Shown here in pieces: positions 48,836-60,049 of a stretch of DNA of 64,000 bases (positions within the stretch are counted from its first letter, which is position 1; each line of letters starts with the position of its first letter). Made by a program: the position numbers and the translations under genes. Under the pieces are notes generated by a model. The model saw nothing but the letters and a program-made list of their open reading frames with translations. It made no database searches and was not told the DNA's origin. The DNA is taken from contig CM040125.1 of the NCBI GenBank assembly GCA_022559845.1, forward strand, positions 328,917,829 to 328,981,828, in the 5' to 3' direction. The DNA comes from Amorphophallus konjac (Eukaryota; Streptophyta; Magnoliopsida; Alismatales; Araceae).

Positions 48836-50380
48836 AGTCGACGCGGGGGTTTCCTGCGTCGACTCGGCGCACAACGAGAGGGCTACCCCAAGAGCCGAGG
48901 GGTGGCTGCGTCGACGTAGGGGGCTACCTGCGTCGACGCACCCAGGCTCTCCATTGTTTGTCTCTATTTCTTCTTTTCTTCTTCTTTTTTTTTGAGAAGG
49001 GGAGTTCGGTCGACCGAAAGCTCAGTTCGGTCGACCGATCCTCCCAGGGGTGGAGCCTACTGAAAGGGGTCGACTCCCTAAGCATGGGGCGTCGACTCCA
49101 CAGCTTATCAGTCGACTGAAGCTTGAGTTCGGTCAACCAAACCCAGTAGCAAATGCCGTTCAGTTTTTTTTTTGGTTTTAAAAAGGAAGGGCTCACAAGA
49201 ATCGCATGTTATTCAAATGTGCATGTTCGTGAGATTTTCATGCAAGTCATGTGCAAATTCAAAACATGGAGTTTTGTTTATCTCTAAAATTCATTCATAA
49301 GCCATGCGCTTGCAAATGCACATGAGGAAGAAAGGGCAAAAGGGGGGAACGCTGCTAGCTGTGAGAAATTCATAAGCCCGAGGCTGTTAGAATAGCTTTT
49401 CACGCTGAGAGCTGGGCAAGTCGACTTGGAGCCTGGGCAACTCGACTTGCCTCAGGCTAGAAAGAAAAAGGAGCTGGCCAGGGAGGGGGCAAGTCAACTT
49501 GGAGCCTAGGCAAGTCGACTTGCCCCAGGCCAGAAAGAAAAAAAGGAGTTGGCCAGGGAGGGGGCAAGTCGACTCAGAGCCTGGGCAAGTCAACATGCCC
49601 CAGGCTAGAAACCCAGTTCTCGTTATTTCTGCCTGAAAACAAGACACATGACAGAGGAATAAATACGAATCAATGTGTGATTCATGCACCAAGGGACTCA
49701 TGTCCTAAAATCATGTAGGGGTAGGACTGTGCAAGTCCCTATACTCAGCATGCAGGGGTTTGATCATGCATTTATGTAGAGTACTCCTCAGTACAAGGTG
49801 GAGTGTTTCACTCACGCATAGTGAGGATTTTCACCCGGACATAATCAGAGTTTCCATCGCTCACCATTTGATATACCCAACGGGCAATGACAAGCAATCA
49901 CTTAAGAATGAAGACATGCATAAAGTCTAAACTACATGTATGAATCAATGCACATATGACATGCATAATGGTGTGAGTGATATGTTCGGTTCTGAAATGC
50001 ATGAAGGTGTAAATATGCTTGGGTTTATGTGGTTACAATGAAAGTTCGGTGCAGTTCAATATGCATATGCAGTGTTGATCACTTCTTGTGAAATTTTGAT
50101 GGACCTATCTTATTCATGAGTTCTATTAGGAGACCCTGTGCAGCGGCTATCATATGAATGCAGCATGATCCTTCATACGCCTTTGAGATTTGTGTGTGAA
50201 AGACATATGTGAAAGCATGCATATGGATGCAACTTTAAAAACTTATGTAGCCTTAATTAAAATGCATAGGGAATTTATTTTATGAAGGAGACATCACGCA
50301 TATGCAACCCCTCCTTTTTTAAGGGTTGGCAGATCTTCAAGGGGGGTCGACCCCTTTAGTCAAGGGGTCGACCCCTCCCC
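48836..50380. repeat. Region of clustered GTCGAC palindromes
   Basis: About 16 GTCGAC-type words in three clusters plus a pair, each with its own palindromic flanks: GCGTCGACGC type at 48836-48945, CGGTCGACCG and GAGTCGACTC types at 49007-49140, AAGTCGACTT type at 49417-49600, and GGGTCGACCC at about 50345 and 50369. A repeated unit (CTGGCCAGGGAGGGGGCAAG) occurs near 49470 and 49550. No gene is seen. It may be the U3 of C's LTR or part of another gag-only element. Confidence 0.55.
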
Positions 50381-51334
50381 TGTGCAGATTTCTGAATTCT
50401 AAAGTCTTTCCTTTTTTTGAGGAGCATCGATTGCCTAAGGATAAAATGCATGCCATATGCAAATGCTCATGCGGAATTATTGTTTTAATCTGGCAAGCCG
50501 ATCCCATGTTCCTTGCTTTATATTTTTTTTACCATGTTCATTAGAGTTTCTGAAATTAAGGTGATCATTGGATCCTTTTTTTTGTTGGGTGTTTATCTTC
50601 ATCATTTGTTTATCACTCCCTTAAGTTAAGGTCCTCATGGCATCATTATCTTTTCCTTATTTTGTCCTCACTTCAAGCTTGCTTCATATTTGTTCATAGC
50701 AATCCCTTTTTTTTAGTTCAATCATCATTGCTTTAATGTCATTAGCCTTGTGTTTTGTTCAAGTTCTTCGGCAAAAAAAATTTGGCAGCACCTCCCCAAG
50801 ACCTGGAGTGTCGGGGGGTTTTAATTAGGTACACGTCCACGGAGAAACTCTGAGAGGGTCCCAAAACAAGAAGGGTGCGCACAAAAGCGGCAACACCCAA
50901 GGATGCACACGGAAGCGGCAACATCCTATAATCCGAATCGGACGCGGACACCCCGAGGACTAGCCTATGAGAGGCTCCAACGGCCCACGGGCTGCCACGA
51001 TTCTATTTCCAAAACGTGGACTTAGGTTATTGCCATATTATATGGCCATCATTATTCACCCTTTAAAAGGAGATCACCCGAGGACCACGCTATAAGGAAG
51101 CGAGTCCCCGGAGATCCAGGAGTGATCAAAACTCTGAATGCCGAAGTTTTCAAAGAAAATGATAGGTTTGGGATCAAATCCCTTGTTTCTCACACCTTTG
51201 GCATCATGACCATGAACTTGGTAAAATCCCAAAGTGGGGTTTTGAAAGGGAAAACAAAGTGTTATGAAGTGAAGAAGAAGCTAAACAATCTTCCGGAGGC
51301 TAGCAACTCGAAGTCATATTCATAGGTGCGAATA
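50381..51334. other. Unassigned sequence
   Basis: AT-rich to about 50740, then GC-richer with a repeated GCGGCAACA phrase near 50890 and 50918. A plus-strand frame at 51122-51325 has no recognisable domain. TTTAAAAGGAGATCACCCGAGG near 51062 looks like LTR promoter sequence. No boundary was found. Confidence 0.4.
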
Positions 51335-52168
51335 TGTAACACCCCAGTTAATTAATAAATGATAAGATTAAAAATATGAAATATGAATTGAAATAAAAAT
51401 ATGGGAAAAAGAAATATACGAAAAACGTGATGTGAAGTAAGTTATAAATTTAACCTTATGAGAATAAGTAAAAATGAACAAAAAAAGCAAAGGGAATCTA
51501 GTTTGCAGAAGTAGAATGAATAATTGAATCACAACTCGACGTAAGAGTGAGGCTGATATATTGGAAAAGATTAAAATAGTTTTTTTCAAATTAACTTGTC
51601 ATTTAAAGACTTCAACAGTTCTCTTAGTTAAAGGATATTATTTATTTTGTAAGTAGCCAAATTATATAAAAAAAAGAATAATTATTTTTCTATAATAAAA
51701 GGAATTTCATATTCCAAGACGCAATCAAATTTTTCTACGATAATCTGAATTTAATATATATAAATTAAAATTAATTAAATTTCACCCATAGGAAAGTTTC
51801 GACCAATTATAAAAATATAGAAAAATTATATTCTTATAAGGAACGAAATGTTTAACAATATTGTCAACTGGGCCGACCTCTGATAAAAATTTAATTAGGC
51901 CGAATTGATGAGGTTTTAGCAAACTTCGTTGTTCTCAATGGTTCAACCTAGATCGATCTAATTCGAGCCCAATTCTAAACCAATTGAGCCCAAACCAAGC
52001 CCAAATGATAGGCCCATTATAGAAGCCCAATTTCCCTTTGAAAACCCTAACCCTAGAGGCTCCTTTCGACTGTGGTGGCGGCAGATTTTGCCAAACTCTG
52101 AGTTCTTCACCGAGTTTTTCCCTTAGGACTCTCTAAGCTAATTCGACCTCTAGAAGCATCTAACACCC

Positions 52169-52175
52169 TATAAAT
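52169..52175 (+). promoter_or_regulatory. Candidate TATA box of LTR F
   Basis: CCTATAAATTGGGGG, about 835 bases into the LTR. Confidence 0.45.
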
Positions 52176-52759
52176 TGGGGGCTTCGTCGACCTAAGACCT
52201 CTATTTGAACTTCTAGCTGGCGGCGGGGTCGATTGTGGGTGATCGAGGGCATGGGGCGGCGAGGAACGGCAAGGGTTCGTGGTTAAGGGTTCCACCGCAC
52301 CGTTCGAGTTTCGATCCAAATTGGTAGGTTTCTCTCAGGCTCAGCGCAAATTAAAGGATAGTAACCTATAGATCTCGTCCTTAGATTCCATTTGATTCCT
52401 TTTTGCCCAATTTTTATGATCTATATCATGCGATTTTATTATTTTAGTGGAAGCATGTTTAGGGTTTTTTTTATTACCTTGATTCCCGTTCGATTAATGC
52501 AGGCTAAATGAAGTCAAAAGTTTGAATTGATCATGCCAAAATGTTTGTTTTTAAGTCTTCTTTCGATTGATAGTGATTTGCCCAATTTTCATGGATTATA
52601 TAGATCGTATTTAGTCTTTTATTGGACCTGTATCGAGTCTGCCCGTGTTCTGGGTGCGGCAACGAGGTAGCGACCCTAACAGGAACCGCAACCTGAGTGG
52701 CAGCCTCGCGATAGACCACCTTCAGGCGGCCGTTTTCCAAAATTAAAATTTCATTTTAA

Positions 52760-53045
52760 CGCATCTTAAGTCCTCGACGCGCCCTTTTATACGCATCTGT
52801 CTTCCTAGACGCCTTCATTCACCGTAGATTATATTATTTTCTTGATAGTATATGATAAATATTAAACACATCCAGACACCCGGATGCCTTTATTAAACAC
52901 GTCCTAGTAGCTAGACGCCTTCTTAAATGATTTCAAATATATATATATATGGTAATTGCAGTCTTCTATCGACCATTTCTTTCTTCTTAGCGGCCATGAG
53001 CAGACTGCCTTATTTCTGTGGCAGCCCTCTACCTGACTGCAACCT
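52760..53045 (+). other. Hairpin-like units of LTR F
   Basis: CATCCAGACACCCGGATG at 52869-52886 and CGTCCTAGTAGCTAGACG at about 52900-52917 fold back. Related GACGCC phrases lie before and after. Weaker than in D. Confidence 0.4.
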
Positions 53046-53200
53046 ATTTTTGTTCTATGATTAAGTCCATTCGATTTACGGCGTGTTATGCACTGTTTCA
53101 ATGGTATATATGGCTTGCTGGTAGGACTAATCATGTTATATAACACACCATTAAATTAAGATACATGAAATAAATAATCTAAGTTAAAATTTTCTCCATG

Positions 53201-55056
53201 ATTATTGATGGGGACATAAAAGTAAGGCCATTAAGTTTTTTATTTGCATTTATATCATTGAGAGAATTGTAAGGCAATTCTAAGCCAATGTGTTAGTCCT
53301 TAAGAATTAGTGGGTTTCTTTGCAAAAGGCCATGTAGGCCCGGCAGGATCTCCACCCTCTCTCTCATTGGGACACCTAGGTTCTAGGGCCCACAGGGGCT
53401 AGTCTTTGGTCCATGAGAGAAGGTTGACCAAGTAGAAAAATTAATTTTTTCTTCTTACCCACTTGGAGAGGGCGCCCCCCCCCCTTACCCTATATCTGAG
53501 GTTAATTAGGTCTTTTAGTTAGAGTTATATAACTCATGTATTTTGTTATTTCCATAGAATTAATGCAAGAAAAATTGGATTTTCTCCGAGCAGCCATGGG
53601 CGCCCCTCTCTCCACTCTCCCCCTTGCAGCTGGACTGTTGTGATTCCTATGCTGTGATGCCATAATATTGGTGGATTCCAAGATCTATCTCCTCCCTTGG
53701 GTGTGAAGCTCAGCCAACGCCACCGCCGCTGCCATTCGTGCCGCCAAGAAGCCGGCACAAGTCATTCTCCATCTTGCTGTCCTGAACCCCGAAATTCAGA
53801 ATAGAAGCTCAAAGATAAGGTTGGTTCTCCCAATCCAGTCATCTGATCGACCTCAAACTTTAAGGGTTGGTTCCCCCCGTAGTCTCCTTCCTCCAGTTAA
53901 ATTTGCAGGCCAATCACCCACGTTTTCCCCCCTTCCCAGTCAAATCTTTTGACCCCTAGCAATCTGCCAGTTTACAGATCTGCGAGATAGCACCCTGTTC
54001 TTTTATTTTTCTCCCCACTGAAACCACGTCATAAAAATACCAAAATATTTGTGTGTGATCCTCACATCCCCCCCTTCCACGCATAAAATTCTCAAAGTCC
54101 AGATCTACCAAATACCCCTCGGTCAAAAATCATTTTTAGGCAAATCTCAGTCTGTCCTGACTGATCTGGATTCCGAGTCCGAAAAGTTGCAGGAGCACAG
54201 AGGTTTTCATTTCAAATCAGGCCGTTGGTTGGATGTCAATTTCCTATATGTTGTAGATCTTTGAGTCTACTTTCCAAAGGTGCTGATCTCGTATCGATCC
54301 GACACCGGATCTGGGCGTGTCGATCATTCTCGTGGAGGTACGCAAACATGTTCCGTGAACAGGCCAGCAGAGGCAGCCACCGGTTAATTCGTCCAAAATT
54401 ACGCAGGCTGAGATCTTGCCGCCGCCGACTTCAGAGATCGAAGAGAAGGATTCCACCGGCGTCCTAGTCAACCGCCTCGACTAGAAGTCGACCGGAAGTC
54501 GCCGTCCCAACAGGCGAGTTCACTTGTTGTCTAGCAAGTTTGAACAGTACCGAGTCGGACTAGCAGCCCGCCTCCGGCCCGAAAGCCCTTTCTGCTTGCT
54601 GCCCGTCAACCCGAGTTCGCTACTCACGGGTCCCACGTGTAACCCTTTACCTCCCTGCGTGGAGTGGGTAATAAAAATCACTGTTGTAATGATTTAATTA
54701 CTGTACACCGGGAGTACGGGTCTTGGTTGGGGTCATCTTCCCTACGCCCGGAGTGTGGAGATATCGTGTCTGCTCCCTACTTTGGCATTTGCTTTCCTCG
54801 TATATATTTGTATGCCGCTACAAGTGATAGGATAATTAGCTCGTTATAATTTTATCACCACTACGAGAGAGAGCGAGACATGTCCCGTGCCTCGATCCGA
54901 GCACGAGAGTGAGCAGACCACCCTTGACTTATTGCCGGTTTCTCAACCACGCACATCCGCACGCTTCTGTCGCTAGGGACGAGTCGCGAGCTCGTCTAGA
55001 GTCTCAGGTTCGAGTCCAAATTGGCGTCGAGTCACATCCCGTGCCGCATCAATTAT
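53201..55056 (+). mobile_element. Solo LTR S with ATTAT target duplication
   Basis: LTR 53206-55051 (1846 bp), TGATGGGGACATAAAAG to GTGCCGCATCA, flanked by ATTAT on both sides. The ends, the CTTTACCTCCCTGCGTGGAG block and the CGGGAGT block match the LTRs of H and N, so it is a third subfamily of the same chromovirus group. Recombination between its two LTRs removed the interior. Confidence 0.9.
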
Positions 55057-55519
55057 CCCTCCATGATCATCACCTTTTTGCTATTTTGTGATTAAAAATA
55101 AGTAGAATAAATAATTGATACCTTTGCCATTCATTCTTGTTATTCATTATTAATTACTATCTTAGTAGGCTTGTTTGAAGGTCGAGCCACTCCGATGGTG
55201 GCAACTGGACTGACATTGTAGCACCCTGAAAATCTAAATATAGAATAAATAAAACAACTATAAATATTTGTCATGGAAATTCAATTTCGATACAGTAAAA
55301 GCAATAGTTAGTTAAATAGTTAATGAGCTTAAATAATAATAAAAGTATAAGTAAATAAATTGAGAAATGAAAATCAGAATAACCTTTATTTATTTGAGTT
55401 TAAAATATAATTCAAGAATAAATGAGTACACATACATATAAAGACATTTATAAGATCGAACCCGACTCTGATACCCAAGACAAATGACGAGAATTAATAA
55501 CTGAAGTTATTGGAAATAG

Positions 55520-55521
<2 letters not shown>

Positions 55522-55558
<37 letters not shown>
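55522..55558. repeat. (TA)n microsatellite
   Basis: About 37 bp of TA units near the start of LTR G, at a position like that of the AT run in D. Confidence 0.9.
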
Positions 55559-55561
<3 letters not shown>

Positions 55562-55975
55562 GTTCTACCGAGTAATTTAGTTAAAACCTTTTGTGAATTT
55601 AAATAAAAGTTTAAGGCTTGAACCATGTAAAGTTGAAAGATAAAAGGCCAACCCAAGTAAAGTTAAGTTAACGGGCTTTAAAGGGAACATAAGAGCTTGT
55701 TGAAATATCTATAAGGAAAAGGAACAATAGGCCTTGGACGTGGAAGGCCTTGCCACCAATTGGGTTACAAGGAGTATATACATAAATATTATAATAACAA
55801 GGCCATGGGCTCAACTAAGGAACCCACTCACGTTCGAACTTGGCATGGGAAGGAAGGATAAACAGGGTAGTGGTTGTGCTGAGGGAAAGATAAGATCGAT
55901 CAAAGGAAAGTTTTAATTTCATTAGGATTCTACAGAGGGAACTTTAATTCCCGATAGGAAAAGGGATTAAATCCA

Positions 55976-55982
55976 TATAAAT
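55976..55982 (+). promoter_or_regulatory. Candidate TATA box of LTR G
   Basis: ATATAAATTAAACCCCC, about 760 bases into the LTR, as in D and F. Confidence 0.45.
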
Positions 55983-56434
55983 TAAACCCCCACGGCCATG
56001 GCAGAGCCATCGTGCTCTTGTTGTACTGCTTCGACATCGTTAGCCATCATCTTCCTCATCTTCTTCCACCGCTGCCGTTGCTGTATGTGGAAGAAGGCTG
56101 CTGCCTTCGCGTGGGTGGCTGCATATTAGGTGCTGCTACCGACTGCTATTATTATCGCGAAGAAGAAGAGTTCTTCTTCCCCTTCTTTGTCTTGATGTTG
56201 TAGTTGTAGAGGAAGCTGCAGCAGTTGCCGTCATCATCATCCTTCTTCTTCTTCTAAGGTAGGCAATCTCCCAAGCAAAAATCGCCACTAAATAGCATGT
56301 TAGATGATAGTGCATGTAGGTGTTCTCAAGAACAAAGCCTAATTTAATTAATTCTAGATCATATGCATGCATCTAGATCAGTAGAAACAGTTTTTGTATC
56401 GGTTTTAATTGTTTCTTGCATCAATGGAGAAATA

Positions 56435-56917
56435 GTGACCCAGATTTGGGCGCTATATTGATATAACGACTGATCACAAGTCGTTATTCTTTTGGTTATT
56501 TAATAAAATACACATGTTCAAAATTTAATAATTATGAAACCTGATGTCTAATCTAATGCATGAGTATACTGTTGGAATCCTGCTAATTTTCTCTACTTAT
56601 CCATGTACTTGTTCCTGCAAAATTATTTTATTTGGAAAAGTGACACTATTCATGCCATTATACACTTATTGGCTTACACGACCATGACCCTGCCATGAAT
56701 TGAATGGTGCGCCCTAGCCTTGGGCGCTAATTCTTGAAACATGGCTATGCCATGGGCGCCTTTCACTTTGAACATATATCTATCTGAAAACAGTAACGTA
56801 TTAATATATGGTGTGATCCTGAGTGTTAAATTGATATATAACAGAATTGAAATTCAAAATCTATATGCTTTAAAAATCAAACTGGATTTAAAGAAATGGT
56901 GGCACTAGGTCAGGCGC
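56435..56917 (+). other. Hairpin cluster of LTR G
   Basis: Inverted repeats at 56435-56454 (AGTGACCC/GGGCGCT), 56465-56485 (AACGACT/AGTCGTT), 56709-56727 (GCGCCC/GGGCGC) and 56898-56917 (GGTGGC/GGCGCC). The same layout as in D but with largely different stem sequences. Confidence 0.55.
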
Positions 56918-58830
56918 CATTTTCCTGCTTCATGATTTTTTTCCGAATGTTTTCTGTAACCTATTACGGTAGGTTATCTATTGGCACTATATTCCAGTCT
57001 GTGAGCATAGTCCCACGTTTCTCGGTGTTTTATCGACTACCCCTCTATTTCTCAGTGATAGATGAACCCTCCGTGGGATATTCTGTTCCTTCGATTGGTG
57101 ATTTTATCAGAGAGACCTCCGTAAGTCTCCTCGTAGCCTTGGATTCCCTCAAGGCCGACTGAGCTAGTTGTACGACAAGAACCCTGGAACCCTATTAGTC
57201 ATGTCACTCTAAAGAGAACATGACACCCGGCCCTCATAGAACGCTGTTATGGCGATTCTGTGAGAGATCTGTCTCTATCTGACTCATAAGGTACTAATTT
57301 GATTAGCGACTACATTGGTTATCACCATTTTTTGTCGTGAGCATGTTGAAGGGGTGACCTTATTGGCGGGCGCTTAGTGTAAAAGTAACAATATTGTGGA
57401 GGCACCAATTCTTCAATGCTTTGTTCAGAGAATGAGTGACCACCACTGTGGGCGTGACTTCTTAAATATACGGTGCTCTGACGAGACGTCAATCTCCCAG
57501 ATTTCTCGAATTGTCTCGATTTTTCTGTGCCATCGTACTAGACTTGTCGAGGTCTATCTTGAGTCCATGTTCAATGAAATCTACCCTATTGTTCGTACGT
57601 GCTTGATCCTTGAAATTCTTGGCCATTAATATGGAATTACTCTAGACAAAATGTCAGGGGCTATGGGTCCCAATAAAATGACATTTTAAATGCTACGGGT
57701 CCTGATCTGACCCTATTGGGCGAGGTGAAGTCCAAACATTACCGGTATACGATGATCGAGTGCTGGCATTTGTTATGACAGGTGCGATAGATTCAGAGGG
57801 GGGTGAATGAATCCATATTAAAAAATTTCTCCCAATTAAAATCTATAACAATTAGAGATACGGAATTAAAGCATAAAGGAGCCTAGATAGACTTGGGTCC
57901 TCACTTAAAACAACGAGAAATAGATCAGATGAATTAACCTCTAGATCTACCATATGTAAGCTACATAGAATACTCAGCTCATCTAAACAAATTGGTTCTC
58001 ATGGAACTAGAATCAAGTGTTCGGTGTGTAAGCCAAATTCCCACTAGACTGAAGAAACAGATCGTGCCTATGCATACATCTAGCGAATCGAATAAGGCAA
58101 TCAAACCACAGTAGACAAGGGATTTTAAGGTGGTTCGGTCCACTGACCTACGTCCACCCGACACTCCAACTAGAGTGTGGATTCCTCTGATACACAGCTT
58201 AACAGTTGGGCCTCACAGCTTGCCAACATCAGCTGAGCATCACAGCTTGCTTCCGCTGGGCAATATAGCTTAGCCATCCGTTGACTCACAACTTGACTGC
58301 TGGGCGTTACAGCTTCGCCGACCAGAGGAGTCCCCCTCTGCACCCGCTGGGGCTTACAGCTTAACCTGTCTAGAGGAGTCCACCTCTACAATCGCTGGGG
58401 CTTACAGCTTAACCCGTCCAAAGGAATCCTCCTCTGCTACAGCTGAGCAACACAGCTTGCTCTGTTGACAAACAGCTTAAAATAAAGAGTGTAAAAGAAA
58501 AATAAGAAATGAGAAATCATAGCGACAGAAAGCTATATATGATGATAGCACCAATGTGTCTCTCAGGGAGCTGATTGGCCTGGATTTGATCCAAGGTCCA
58601 GTGGAACTAATCTTTAGGAAATTCTTCTATCTTCTTCTCCTCGAGCTCTTTCTTCACTCTCTTTCTTTCTTCCTCTTCTTCTGCTTCTTTTCCCTCTCTG
58701 CTATTCTCTCTTTTCTTCTCTCGATCTCTGCTCTCAAAAGCTCTCTCTCCTTCTTCCTCTTCTTCTCTGGATCGTGCTAGCTCTAGATCTTTCTGCTTCG
58801 ATCACTTTCTCAGGAAGGAGAGGCTTCCTT

Positions 58831-58836
58831 TTTATA
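58831..58836 (-). promoter_or_regulatory. LTR TATA box of E
   Basis: CATATAAAAAGG on minus, between the leader half and the word array. Confidence 0.55.
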
Positions 58837-59089
58837 TGAGCAACAGATGTAGGGCGTGTACTTTTCATGATTCTCACCCAAATGCCTTGGCCCACGTGGC
58901 AGCATCCTAGCTCAATGCTTTCCACGTGTCATGATCCTGGCACCTCCTCCACTCTTGGATCACGTGCCATTCTTATTCTTCTCAAAATAAATACATGTCA
59001 TACAATCAGAAAGAAATATCAGCTCGAGATAGTTATACATATAGTAAAGAGTTAAACAGGACTGCACGGAGTCAATAGGTGACTAAGCC

Positions 59090-59835
59090 AGATGTGCACA
59101 AACTTAATTGCAGCACAAGACTAACGGATGCACTAGCTATGTTTATGCAATGTGCAAGCATTGCACAGACCTGCTCGGGTCGGGAGTTGCCTTGCAAGGA
59201 CTCCGTGTGTGTGAGTATTAGAGGGATGCACAGACTCTAATTACTTGGTGCAAGTGTTGCACCGACTCAGTGAATGCTATGAGAAATATTGCACAGACGT
59301 ACATGATGTGCTAAAGGCATTGCACCGATGTTGATCCTTTGAAACCAAATCTTGCACCGACTTAATATTGCTAAGAGCACGGACTCAAATACACGAACAG
59401 ATCAATGCAATGACGAAGATATGCACTGACTTTAGTCTACACAAACTGGAATTCTGCACCGACCTTGTGTATGAGCAGCCTAGAGAATGCACCAACCTTG
59501 GTGCGTGCAAAGGATGACCAACCTATCCAGCATGCACCAACAAAGGTTGCACTGACCTTATGCTCGGTCACATAAGATGAAACATGCACGGACTCTCTAC
59601 TGAATGAACAGGGTTGTACTGACCTTAATGTAAGCATGAACACAATATGTACCGAGGCAAGGTTTGCACCGAGGCAAAACTTTTGCACCGATCTTCTATA
59701 TGCACCGACCCAAGTATGCTGTGTTCACGACCAACATTGCACCGAGTGCACATATGCACCGAAGTAAAACATGCACTGACTATGCTATATAAGTATGCAA
59801 AGTTTGCACCGAGACAGAAAATGCACTGACCTTCT
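59090..59835 (-). promoter_or_regulatory. U3 word array of E (TGCACCGAC type)
   Basis: About 25 copies by eye: TGCACCGACTT, TGCACAGACTC, TGCACTGACCTT, TGCACGGACTC and similar, about 15-45 bases apart, one orientation, upstream of the TATA box. The variant TGCACAGACT is one base from the A variant TGTACAGACT. Confidence 0.7.
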
Positions 59836-60049
59836 TCAGTGTGATGCATGCACAAGCATACCCATGAAATGCTTATCAAACTCGTGATGCATACAGCAAT
59901 TATACTCGTGATGCATACAACAATTATTCACCAGTACTGACTTAAGCAATGCACAGCAAGCAAGAGCAGATACATAAACATTCAATCTTTCATGCAAACA
60001 CATGGTGACTTATAGTGTTTGCTATCATCAAAATCACAGAGGCACAACA

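Larger units (their letters stand above)
51335..55216 (+). repeat. LTR F (D-type), interrupted by solo LTR S
   Basis: Starts TGTAACACCCCAG, like the starts of D (TGTAAGACCCC) and G (TGTAGCACCC). TATA box at 52169, leader at about 52020-52330 with a GT donor-like AATTGGTAGG, and hairpin-like units at about 52760-53045, in the same order as D and G. S splits it at 53201-55056. No LTR end was found before G begins, so G may be inserted in it. Confidence 0.45.
55217..57770 (+). repeat. LTR G (D-type), cut by E
   Basis: Starts TGTAGCACCCTGAAAATC. It is homologous to LTR D in reverse complement; the clearest match is CGTAGCCTTGGATTCCCTC near 57130 with D near 10630. The last 0.7 kb or so, by comparison with D, is missing because E is inserted at 57771. 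The 88-codon frame at 56896-57162 is inside the LTR and not called. Confidence 0.6.
57771..60049 (-). repeat. 3' LTR of E (2279 bp)
   Basis: TGTTATGACAGGTGCGATAG to GAGGCACAACA on plus. It shares with A and B the G-run plus TGAATGA near 57800, AGGTGGTTCGGTCCAC near 58130 and CACAGCTT repeats near 58190-58460. Confidence 0.8.

Noticed and set aside
51122..51325. Small gene of 67 codons
   Set aside because: No recognisable domain, no homologue in the window, and surrounded by LTR-like sequence; left as unassigned.
56896..57162. 88-codon ORF as a gene
   Set aside because: It overlaps the part of LTR G that is homologous to noncoding LTR D.
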